This document shows, piece after piece, positions 1 to 5,443 of a stretch of DNA of 7,653 nucleotides; the stretch's first letter is position 1; each line of letters starts with the position of its first letter. The position numbers and the translations under genes are program-made. The notes under the pieces are model-generated. The model was not told the origin of the DNA and ran no database searches. It worked only from the letters and a program-made list of their open reading frames with translations. The DNA comes from Bdellovibrionales bacterium (lineage in GTDB: Bacteria; Bdellovibrionota; UBA1018; CAIMNF01). The DNA lies in assembly GCA_947457605.1 (NCBI GenBank), contig CANGWP010000106.1, positions 1 through 7,653 on the forward strand. Direction: 5' to 3'.

Positions 1-142
1 CCGACACAAAGAAAACCACGGAACCGGAATAAGCATGAGTGATCAGATTTCGAAGGCCTCCCTGGTCAAACGCCATGGCCTTGGAGGAAATCACCACGAG
101 AACCGTCTTTACCCCGGAAAAAGGGGCTTCTGCGTGACTCAT
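1..142 (-). CDS. Unidentified protein, N-terminal fragment (runs off left edge)
   Basis: An open frame starts with ATG at 142-140, one base after the peroxiredoxin stop (TGA-A-ATG), and stays open for 47 codons to the window edge. GGGAG lies 9 nt upstream of the ATG, inside the end of the peroxiredoxin gene. The visible protein begins MSHAEAPFSGVKTVLVVISS. After a short polar start it has a hydrophobic stretch, VKTVLVVI, that looks like a first beta-strand of a globular domain, then a segment near residues 36-47 (THAYSGSVVFFVS) that could be a second strand. I see no signal peptide and no diagnostic motif, so no function is assigned. The one-base gap and the ribosome site support a real, translationally coupled gene at the end of the operon. 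The main doubt is how short the visible part is. Confidence 0.6.
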   Translation of the reverse strand, partial: MSHAEAPFSGVKTVLVVISSKAMAFDQGGLRNLITHAYSGSVVFFVS

Positions 143-143
143 T

Positions 144-794
144 TCAAATCGCTCCCAATTCCATCAAATCCGCAAGAACTTGTTCCACATGCCCCGTCAC
201 GGAAACCTTCGGATACACTTTTGCAATTTTCCCCGCGGAATCGATGACGAAGGTGGAACGCTCGATTCCCATGTACTTGCGCCCATACATGCTCTTTTCC
301 TTCCACACGCCGTAGGACTCACAAAGATTTCCCGCCTCATCCGACAAAAGAGCGAAGGGAAGTTGGTACTTGGCCTTGAATTTTTGATGGGATCCGACCG
401 AATCCTTGCTCGCGCCCAGCACCACGACCCCTTTGGCCGAGAGTCGGGCAAAGGAATCCCTGAAATCACAGGACTCCTGCGTGCATCCGGGGGTGTCGTC
501 TTTTGGATAAAAATAAAGGACCACGGTTTTTCCGCGAAACTGCTCAAGACTCACCCACTCGCCCGAATCGATCTGCAGCTTGAAGGTTGGTGCAGGATCC
601 CCGCTTTTCAAAAAAGACTCCACAAGCGCTCCGGATTCAGCCGCCTTGACGGATTTCGCACGCTTTGCGGTTTTCTTGGTCGTAGCCACCTTTTTTTCGG
701 GCTTCCTCGCGGTCTTCGTCGCAGGCTTCTTCGCCACCTTTTTTGGGGTCACTTTCTTCTTAGAAATTTTTTTCGCTACTTTTTTCTTGGCCAC
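144..794 (-). CDS. bcp: Bcp/PrxQ-type thioredoxin-dependent peroxiredoxin with N-terminal histone-H1-like tail
   Basis: Peroxiredoxin of the Bcp/PrxQ class (AhpC/TSA family), which reduces hydrogen peroxide and organic hydroperoxides using thioredoxin as electron donor. The catalytic domain covers about residues 62-214. The peroxidatic cysteine is C104 in TPGCT, and a second cysteine, C109, sits five residues later (ESCDF) as in atypical 2-Cys members. R179 in ERSTFVID matches the conserved active-site arginine. The protein has 216 residues against about 155 for typical Bcp. The excess is an N-terminal tail (residues 1-50) made almost only of Lys, Ala, Thr, Val and Pro in KKVAKK-like units, resembling histone H1 C-termini and suggesting DNA or RNA binding. 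The start is GTG at 794-792, with AGGAG six bases upstream; the in-frame basic tail begins immediately. It lies 19 nt after the coiled-coil gene and 1 nt before the next, so all three are likely cotranscribed. The peroxiredoxin call is firm; nucleoid association is inference. Confidence 0.92.
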   Translation of the reverse strand: MAKKKVAKKISKKKVTPKKVAKKPATKTARKPEKKVATTKKTAKRAKSVKAAESGALVESFLKSGDPAPTFKLQIDSGEWVSLEQFRGKTVVLYFYPKDDTPGCTQESCDFRDSFARLSAKGVVVLGASKDSVGSHQKFKAKYQLPFALLSDEAGNLCESYGVWKEKSMYGRKYMGIERSTFVIDSAGKIAKVYPKVSVTGHVEQVLADLMELGAI

Positions 795-800
795 GGTTCA

Positions 801-805
801 CTCCT
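801..805 (-). promoter_or_regulatory. Shine-Dalgarno supporting the GTG start of the peroxiredoxin
   Basis: On the minus strand AGGAG is followed by six bases and then GTG. This well-placed site supports the GTG start, so the basic N-terminal tail is very likely translated and is not an artefact of an over-long frame. Confidence 0.7.
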
Positions 806-813
806 CTCAAAGC

Positions 814-1311
814 TCAAGTGGTCGAAGTGGACTCAGGGGTCGCAACCACCGGAGCCACTTCCGCCGATTCAGGCGCCGCCCCGCTTGCAGACTTGGTTGA
901 AGTCGTCTTCCTCGTCTTTTTTGCAGGGCTTGCCTTTGGCTTGCGCGCAAGACCGACCTTCTCGCCCACTTTTTTCTGGATGAACTCTGCCGCCTCAAGC
1001 GCGTTCACGGTCTTTAGGATCTTCTCAAGCTCCTTGCGCTGGGATTCGACAAATTTGCTGAACTTCGCAAGCTCAACCGGGATCGCATTTTGGAGTTTCT
1101 TGATCTCGTTTGCTTCCCTGGAAAGAAGAGTCTTTACTTTTTTCATGTCCGTTTCCTTGATCAGACGCTGAATCTCTTGTTTTGAGCTTTCTGCGTACTT
1201 CTTCGCTTCCTTCAGGGTTTCCTTGCTCATGAGTCCCTGCAGTTGTTTCTGCTTGGTCTTCAACTGCCCCACCACTTCCTTGAATTTGTTCAAATCAATC
1301 TTCTTGCTCAT
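814..1311 (-). CDS. Small lysine-rich coiled-coil protein with basic, low-complexity C-terminal tail
   Basis: A 165-residue soluble protein with no signal peptide or membrane segment. Residues 1-120 are highly charged, rich in Lys, Glu and Gln, and predicted alpha-helical, with heptad-like runs (for example KEVVGQLKTKQKQLQGLM and SQRKELEKILKTVNALEAAEF). This suggests two or three long helices forming a coiled coil. Residues 121-141 (RKPKASPAKKTRKTTSTK) are a basic H1-like stretch, followed by an Ala/Pro/Glu/Thr/Ser tail to the end. ATG at 1311-1309 has GGGAG eight bases upstream. It lies 89 nt after ndk, beyond a perfect hairpin, and 19 nt before the peroxiredoxin gene, which carries a similar basic tail at its other end. 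Together they suggest a nucleoid-linked or stress-protection role. A phasin-like or generic coiled-coil protein is an alternative. No family recognised. Confidence 0.8.
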   Translation of the reverse strand: MSKKIDLNKFKEVVGQLKTKQKQLQGLMSKETLKEAKKYAESSKQEIQRLIKETDMKKVKTLLSREANEIKKLQNAIPVELAKFSKFVESQRKELEKILKTVNALEAAEFIQKKVGEKVGLARKPKASPAKKTRKTTSTKSASGAAPESAEVAPVVATPESTSTT

Positions 1312-1337
1312 GAGAGTCTCTCCCGCCTGAATCAGGC
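1312..1337 (-). promoter_or_regulatory. Two small palindromes covering the ribosome site of the coiled-coil gene
   Basis: Just before the ATG of the coiled-coil gene the minus strand has GCCTGATTCAGGC (1337-1325), then GAGAGACTCTC (1322-1312), which abuts the ATG. The second palindrome includes part of the GGGAG ribosome site (1324-1320) and could pair it with the CTCTC next to the start codon. That would be a simple way to limit translation. The stems are short and the role is inference. Confidence 0.3.
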
Positions 1338-1353
1338 CCTTCCATTGGTTTTG

Positions 1354-1392
1354 GCCACCGTTTCAAGGAGGCGTCCTCCTTGAAACGGTGGC
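1354..1392 (-). terminator. Perfect 18-bp hairpin just after ndk (terminator- or processing-like)
   Basis: An inverted repeat with arms at 1354-1371 and 1375-1392 and a 3-nt loop pairs at all 18 positions. It starts 8 nt past the ndk stop codon, where a terminator is expected. Neither strand has a T-run after the stem, so it is not a classic intrinsic terminator. It may stabilise the 3' end, act with Rho, or be an RNase III site. One arm reads AAGGAGG on the minus strand and is sequestered by CCTCCTT. Confidence 0.6.
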
Positions 1393-1400
1393 TCGAGAAA

Positions 1401-1829
1401 TTAAAATCTGCTGATCACTTCGTTCTTTTCAAAGAAATACGAAATCTCACGATCCGCACTCGTGGTGCTGTCGGATCCGTGAACCGCATTGGCTTCAATG
1501 CTGTCTGCAAAATCCTTGCGGATGGTTCCGGGAGCTGCCTTCGCAGGGTCGGTCGCACCCATGATTTCGCGGTTCATGGCGACTGCGTTTTCACCTTCCA
1601 GAACCATGAGAAGCACAGGACCACTCGTCATGAAATTCACAAGACTGCCGAAGAAGGGACGCTCTTTGTGCTCAATGTAAAATCCTTCCGCCTTCTCTTT
1701 GGAGAGACGGGTGAATTTTGCCGCTGCAATGCGAAGTCCACGGGATTCGAAACGATCCATGATCTTTCCGATGTTGTTCTTCGCTACTGCGTTTGGTTTT
1801 ACGATACTGAATGTTTTTTCGATTGCCAT
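1401..1829 (-). CDS. ndk: Nucleoside diphosphate kinase
   Basis: Transfers the gamma-phosphate between nucleoside tri- and diphosphates through a phosphohistidine, keeping NTP and dNTP pools balanced in the cytoplasm. The 142-residue length is typical of bacterial Ndk. All the usual active-site residues fall at family positions: K11 (KPNAV), Y51, R87 (NREIMG), T93 (GATDP), R104, N114, and the phosphorylated H117 in NAVHGSDS. The frame is open further upstream into sucD, but the ATG at 1829-1827 is the true start. It gives the canonical MAIEKTFSIVKPNA beginning and has AGGAG six bases upstream. It lies 11 nt after sucD as the last gene of the mdh-sucC-sucD-ndk operon. The link is sensible because succinyl-CoA synthetase makes ATP or GTP that Ndk interconverts. 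Confidence 0.98.
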   Translation of the reverse strand: MAIEKTFSIVKPNAVAKNNIGKIMDRFESRGLRIAAAKFTRLSKEKAEGFYIEHKERPFFGSLVNFMTSGPVLLMVLEGENAVAMNREIMGATDPAKAAPGTIRKDFADSIEANAVHGSDSTTSADREISYFFEKNEVISRF

Positions 1830-1835
1830 ATACTG

Positions 1836-1840
1836 CTCCT
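1836..1840 (-). promoter_or_regulatory. Shine-Dalgarno that fixes the ndk start
   Basis: AGGAG on the minus strand lies directly after the sucD stop codon and six bases before the ndk ATG. It selects the internal ATG over the longer frame that continues into sucD. Confidence 0.75.
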
Positions 1841-2728
1841 TTAGCGCTTTAGCGCCTCTTTCATCGTTACGCCCAGGGTTGCAGGGGACCGGGAAATCCG
1901 GACTCCCGCCTTTTCCAAGGCTTTGAATTTTTCCTCCGCCGTACCTTTTCCGCCCGAGATGATCGCACCTGCGTGCCCCATCCGCTTGCCCGGAGGTGCA
2001 GATGCTCCCCCGATAAAGCCAGCCACGGGTTTTTTCATGTTCTTTTTGATCCACTCGGCCGCTTCTTCTTCTGCGGTTCCGCCAATCTCTCCGATCATGA
2101 TCACGCCTTCGGTCTCAGGATCATGGTTGAATGCTTCCAGCACATCGATGAAGTTTGTTCCATTCACCGGATCGCCACCGATTCCGACACAAGTGCTTTG
2201 GCCGATGCCAAGTTTTGTCAGCTGATGAACCGCTTCGTAGGTGAGGGTTCCGGAGCGGGAAACCACTCCGATCTTTCCAGGCAAATGGATGTGGCCTGGC
2301 ATGATCCCGATCTTGCATGCGCCCGGAGTGATGATTCCAGGACAGTTCGGACCGATCAGACGAGAGCCCTTTTCCTTCACGTAGCGCTTGGTCGCGATCA
2401 TGTCGGTGATCGGGATGCCTTCGGTGATGCAAATGACGAGGGGAATTCCCGCATCCGCTGCCTCGCAAATGGAATCCGCAGCGAACGGAGGCGGAACAAA
2501 AATCATGGTGGCATTGGCTCCAGTCGCATTGACGGCTTCTGCTACCGTGTTGAATACCGGAAAGCCGTCGACGGTTTGACCGCCTTTGCCGGGAGTCACC
2601 CCTCCGACCACCTTCGCTCCACCCACTTTTTCGCCGTATTCATTGCAGCCTTTCGCATGGAAAAGCCCTTGAGACCCTGTGATCCCTTGAACAATCAACT
2701 TTGTACTCTTATTTACCCAAATTGCCAT
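1841..2728 (-). CDS. sucD: Succinyl-CoA synthetase (ADP/GDP-forming), alpha subunit
   Basis: Alpha subunit of succinyl-CoA synthetase, which converts succinyl-CoA plus phosphate and NDP to succinate, CoA and NTP in the TCA cycle; it works as a complex with SucC. The protein has 295 residues, close to the usual 290. The N-terminal CoA-binding Rossmann domain carries QGITGSQG (14-21) and the KVVGGVTPGKGG loop (39-50). GPNCPGIITP (126-135) is the conserved domain-boundary stretch. The C-terminal ligase domain has GEIGGTAEEEAAEW (213-226) and the phosphorylated histidine H252 in RMGHAGAIISGG. ATG at 2728-2726 has AAGGAAGG just upstream and gives the family start MAIWVNKSTKLIVQGITG. It is 12 nt from sucC and 11 nt from ndk. 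Nothing is missing or disrupted. Confidence 0.98.
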   Translation of the reverse strand: MAIWVNKSTKLIVQGITGSQGLFHAKGCNEYGEKVGGAKVVGGVTPGKGGQTVDGFPVFNTVAEAVNATGANATMIFVPPPFAADSICEAADAGIPLVICITEGIPITDMIATKRYVKEKGSRLIGPNCPGIITPGACKIGIMPGHIHLPGKIGVVSRSGTLTYEAVHQLTKLGIGQSTCVGIGGDPVNGTNFIDVLEAFNHDPETEGVIMIGEIGGTAEEEAAEWIKKNMKKPVAGFIGGASAPPGKRMGHAGAIISGGKGTAEEKFKALEKAGVRISRSPATLGVTMKEALKR

Positions 2729-2740
2729 GGTTCACCTTCC

Positions 2741-3952
2741 TTAGCGCGCTGCTGCGACAACTTTTTTTGCTGCATCTTCGAGATCATCGGCCGGAGTGAT
2801 CTTAAGACCACTCTCGCTTAGGATCTTCTTTCCAAGCTCCACATTCGTACCTTCGAGGCGAACCACAAGGGGCACCTTCAGCTGAAGCTCTTTTGCGGCA
2901 GCAATGACGCCTTCCGCGATGACATCACACTTCATGATTCCACCGAAAATGTTCACGAGGATTGCCTTCACTTTCGGATCCTTCAAAATGATCTTGAAGG
3001 CTTGAGTGACCTTTTCCTTTGATGCGCCACCACCGACATCGAGGAAGTTCGCTGGCGTTCCGCCGTGAAGCTTGATGATGTCGAGAGTCGCCATTGCAAG
3101 CCCTGCCCCATTCACCAAACACCCGATGTTTCCATCGAGCGCAATGTAGGCGAGCTCGTATTTTGAAGCTTCCACATCCTGCGCATTTTCTTCGAGAGTA
3201 TCGCGCATTTCCACTACGTCCGGATGACGAAAGAGCGCGTTATCGTCAAAATTGATCTTTGCATCAAGTGCAAGAATCTTGTTGTCGCCGGTGACCACCA
3301 TCGGGTTGATCTCGACCTGCGAGCAATCCATTTTCATGAAGCACTCGTACACACCCTTGAAGAAGTTCACCGCATCTTTATGAAGTTCCGCGGGAAGCCC
3401 AAGCGCGTTCGCCAGAGTCCTACCATGATAGGCCATGAAGCCCGTGCCCGGATTGATCACGACCCTGAAAATCTTTTCAGGATGAGTCTCCGCCACTTCT
3501 TCGATTTCCATTCCACCCTCAGTGGAGGCCATCATCACCACCTGCGAAAGCGCACGATCCAGCACCACTCCAAGATAGTATTCCTTCTTGATGTCGGAGC
3601 CGCCTTCGATCCAGAGCTTGTGGACTTTCTTTCCTTCCGCTCCGGTTTGAGGAGTCACGAGAACCTTGCCCATGATGTTGTTCGCAGCCGTTGGAACATC
3701 TGCGATGTTCTTGCAAACCTTCACTCCGCCCGCTTTTCCGCGGCCACCCGCGTGAATCTGGGCTTTCACCACAAACACGGCAGGATTCACCTCTTTTTTG
3801 AGCTTTTCCGCAGCCTGCGTCGCCTCGAGCGCCACCTGATCGGCACTTTTGAAGGTAATTCCGTCGCGGGAGCCTTCAATCAGAACCCCTTCGGAAACCG
3901 GCACCTTGAAGCGCTTGAGTAAACTTTTTGCCTGATATTCATGAATGTTCAT
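2741..3952 (-). CDS. sucC: Succinyl-CoA synthetase (ADP/GDP-forming), beta subunit
   Basis: Beta subunit of succinyl-CoA synthetase, which holds the nucleotide site (ATP-grasp) and the C-terminal domain that docks SucD. The protein has 403 residues against about 388 in E. coli; the extra residues appear to lie mostly in the N-terminal region around 25-38. The start MNIHEYQAKSLLKRF is the standard family start. The ATP-grasp part shows VVKAQIHAGGRGKAGGVK (61-78), and VEINPMVV (213-220) supplies the metal-binding E214 and N216, with D230 further on. The C-terminal domain has GCLVNGAGLAMATLD (277-291), GGGA (307-310) and NIFGGIMKCD (334-343). Its ATG overlaps the mdh stop codon by one base (TAATG), implying translational coupling. 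Whether it prefers ADP or GDP cannot be read safely from the sequence. Confidence 0.98.
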   Translation of the reverse strand: MNIHEYQAKSLLKRFKVPVSEGVLIEGSRDGITFKSADQVALEATQAAEKLKKEVNPAVFVVKAQIHAGGRGKAGGVKVCKNIADVPTAANNIMGKVLVTPQTGAEGKKVHKLWIEGGSDIKKEYYLGVVLDRALSQVVMMASTEGGMEIEEVAETHPEKIFRVVINPGTGFMAYHGRTLANALGLPAELHKDAVNFFKGVYECFMKMDCSQVEINPMVVTGDNKILALDAKINFDDNALFRHPDVVEMRDTLEENAQDVEASKYELAYIALDGNIGCLVNGAGLAMATLDIIKLHGGTPANFLDVGGGASKEKVTQAFKIILKDPKVKAILVNIFGGIMKCDVIAEGVIAAAKELQLKVPLVVRLEGTNVELGKKILSESGLKITPADDLEDAAKKVVAAAR

Positions 3953-4899
3953 TAGCTGAGCCCCAATCGTTTCATGTCATCCACAAGCCCCTTCACCGCC
4001 GCGGCTGATTTTCCGAACATGTCTTTTTCCTCGGCGTTCATTTCCAGCGTTGGAACGCCTTCGAGTCCCTTGGCGCCGAGCTTCGCAAGAACTCCCACAA
4101 ACAATCCAGTCACTCCGTATTCGCCTTTTAGGTTCACGGCACAAGGAAGAATCCGCTTTTTGTCGCGAACAATCGCCTCCACCATCTGAACCGCAGAAGC
4201 CGCAGGCGCATAGTACGCGGAACCGGTTTTCAAAAGCTCCACGATCTCTGCTCCGCCCTTGCGGGTGCGATCCACGATCGCATCGATGCGCTCTTTGGGA
4301 AGCATCTGCGTGAGAGGCACTCCACCGACAGAAACATACCTTGGCATTGGAACCATCGTGTCTCCGTGACCACCGAATACGAAAGCCTGAACATCTTCCA
4401 CGCTCACATTGCATTCCATGGCGATAAAGCTGCGGAAACGGGCGGAATCCAGAACTCCTGCCATTCCGAGCACTCGCTCGCGCGGAAAACCGGTTGCATC
4501 CATGGCCACATGGCACATGGCATCGAGCGGATTTGACACCACAATCAATACGCAGTTAGGAGAAAATTTCGCCACATTCTGGGCGCACTCTTTTACGATT
4601 TTGGCATTGGTCGCAAGAAGATCATCCCGGCTCATGCCGGGCTTGCGGGGAAGTCCCGCTGTGATCACCACCACGTCGGAATCCTTGGTGAGTGCGTAAT
4701 CAGAACCGCCCACCACGTTGGAATCAAATCCTTCGACAGGTGAGGCTTCGAACAAATCGAGCGCCTTCCCTTTTGCGGCGTCTCCGTTGATGTCAATGAG
4801 CACGACATCTCCGAGCTCCTTGCTTGCTGCCCAGTGAGCGCAGGTTGATCCTACAAATCCAGCACCAATGACGGAAATTTTTGGCCGGCGGTTTGCCAT
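3952..4899 (-). CDS. mdh: NAD-dependent malate dehydrogenase (LDH-like type)
   Basis: Oxidises malate to oxaloacetate with NAD in the TCA cycle. The 315-residue protein belongs to the lactate/malate dehydrogenase superfamily, in the LDH-like MDH branch. The Rossmann motif GAGFVG is at 12-17, and D36 (VLIDING) indicates NAD preference. The substrate loop reads LPRKPGMSRDDLL with R85 and R91; an arginine at the first of these sites marks malate specificity over lactate. N123 (VSNPLD), the catalytic pair D151 and H178 (GGHGD), and R154 complete the active site. ATG at 4899-4897 is preceded by AAAGGA at 9 nt spacing. It is the first gene of the mdh-sucC-sucD-ndk operon and overlaps sucC by one base. 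No convincing -35/-10 pair is visible in its leader. Confidence 0.97.
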   Translation of the reverse strand: MANRRPKISVIGAGFVGSTCAHWAASKELGDVVLIDINGDAAKGKALDLFEASPVEGFDSNVVGGSDYALTKDSDVVVITAGLPRKPGMSRDDLLATNAKIVKECAQNVAKFSPNCVLIVVSNPLDAMCHVAMDATGFPRERVLGMAGVLDSARFRSFIAMECNVSVEDVQAFVFGGHGDTMVPMPRYVSVGGVPLTQMLPKERIDAIVDRTRKGGAEIVELLKTGSAYYAPAASAVQMVEAIVRDKKRILPCAVNLKGEYGVTGLFVGVLAKLGAKGLEGVPTLEMNAEEKDMFGKSAAAVKGLVDDMKRLGLS

Positions 4900-5015
4900 A
4901 AATTCTGATCCTTTCTCAAAGTTGAAGATGGAGAGAATCTACACGAAACGCCTTGATCAGATAAGGGATAAACGAAAAAAAGATGAGCCTAACGCGCAGC
5001 GCAACCCTGACTCAG

Positions 5016-5037
5016 CGAAGCAGGTTTACCTGATTCG
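5016..5037. promoter_or_regulatory. Imperfect palindrome in the mdh leader (possible operator)
   Basis: CGAAG-CAGGT-TT-ACCTG-ATTCG is symmetric except for one mismatched pair. Its core, CAGGTTTACCTG (5021-5032), has two 5-bp arms around TT. It sits about 120 nt upstream of the mdh ATG, where a repressor or activator of the TCA operon could bind. A short RNA hairpin is also possible. No named regulator is implied. Confidence 0.3.
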
Positions 5038-5080
5038 TGGCGTTTTGAGTGGGCATGCGCCTACTGACGTAACCTACCAG

Positions 5081-5188
5081 AGATCCGTAAAAAATGATTG
5101 CTTTGCCCTCCGAGCCGCGTCCTGCGGCCTCGCTTTCGTCTTTCCTGACTCGCGAGAGTCGGGCAAAACAATCATTTTTAACGGATCT
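5081..5188 (-). repeat. Repeat element A: 52-nt conserved core in 28-nt inverted arms (inverted orientation)
   Basis: The arms lie at 5081-5108 and 5161-5188 and pair at 26 of 28 positions. They enclose a core of exactly 52 nt (5109-5160). Read on the minus strand, the core begins GACTCTCGCGAGTC, which folds as a 5-bp hairpin with loop TCGC. It continues through CGAAAGCGAG to GCCGC-AGGAC-GCGGC, a second 5-bp hairpin. The core matches element C at 48 of 52 positions and element B at 43 of 52. It is the only copy with its core on the minus strand. No T-run follows the stem, no direct target duplication is evident, and there is no transposase nearby. Confidence 0.85.
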
Positions 5189-5303
5189 TCGCCGGCACGG
5201 CACGCGGGCTCTGCCCCTCAAATCGACCCAAATCCGGACCGTCCTGAGGACGAATCGAATAGTTCGGGTGCTGTGAATGGGCGCTGCATCGTGGCTTTGC
5301 ACG

Positions 5304-5417
5304 GTGATCTCTTTGGACTTATGGACATTTAGCCGACTCTTGCGAGGGAGGATTCCCGAAAGCAAGGCCGCAGGACGTGGCTCGGAGGCTAAATGTCCAT
5401 AAGTCCAAAGAGATCAC
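5304..5417 (+). repeat. Repeat element B: 52-nt core in perfect 31-nt inverted arms
   Basis: The arms at 5304-5334 and 5387-5417 are perfectly complementary over 31 positions. The core (5335-5386) is 52 nt. It shares with A and C the segments GACTCT, CGAAAGC, AGGCCGCAGGACG and GGCTCGGA, but differs from A at nine positions. The arm sequence (starting GTGATCTCTTTGG) is unlike those of A and C, apart from the innermost GCC/GGC next to the core. It lies 26 nt beyond the stop of the exported-protein gene, so it may shape that mRNA's 3' end. It lacks the U-tract of an intrinsic terminator. Confidence 0.88.
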
Positions 5418-5443
5418 TTCTTGAAGCTTCGCGTAGCGCCAAT

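Larger units (their letters stand above)
4900..5443. other. Non-coding region between mdh and the exported-protein gene
   Basis: No credible gene lies here; the open frames that cross it only read through the repeats. It holds the mdh leader (4900-5080) with an imperfect palindrome at 5016-5037, repeat element A (5081-5188), a 115-nt spacer (5189-5303), element B (5304-5417) and 26 nt after the exported-protein stop. The spacer has two compact hairpins: GGGCTCTGCCC at 5206-5216 and CGTCCTGAGGACG at 5240-5252. A T7 run followed by TTTATCCCTTATCT on the minus strand (about 4957-4983) is AT-rich, but I could not fit a good promoter to it. Confidence 0.7.

Noticed and set aside
180..983. Long plus-strand open frame opposite the peroxiredoxin and coiled-coil genes
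   Set aside because: It is the antisense shadow of two well-supported genes; its protein is Leu/Phe/Arg-rich low-complexity sequence with no motif.
1841..1860. TTTAGCGC tandem repeat at the sucD end
   Set aside because: Only two adjacent 8-nt units, explained by the coding end of sucD plus the ribosome site of ndk.
1830..2054. Longer ndk frame extending upstream into sucD
   Set aside because: The internal ATG at 1829 gives the exact family start and has a good ribosome site; the extension is the sucD sequence in another frame.
1973..2821. Plus-strand open frame of 282 codons opposite sucD and the end of sucC
   Set aside because: Antisense shadow; sucD and sucC are unambiguous, and the product is His/Cys/Arg-rich with no family features.
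3224..3922. Plus-strand open frame of 232 codons opposite sucC
   Set aside because: Antisense shadow of sucC with histidine-rich, motif-free sequence.
4868..5365. Open frames on both strands across the mdh leader and repeats A and B
   Set aside because: They only read through the repeat cores and arms, and no frame has a supporting ribosome site or recognisable protein.
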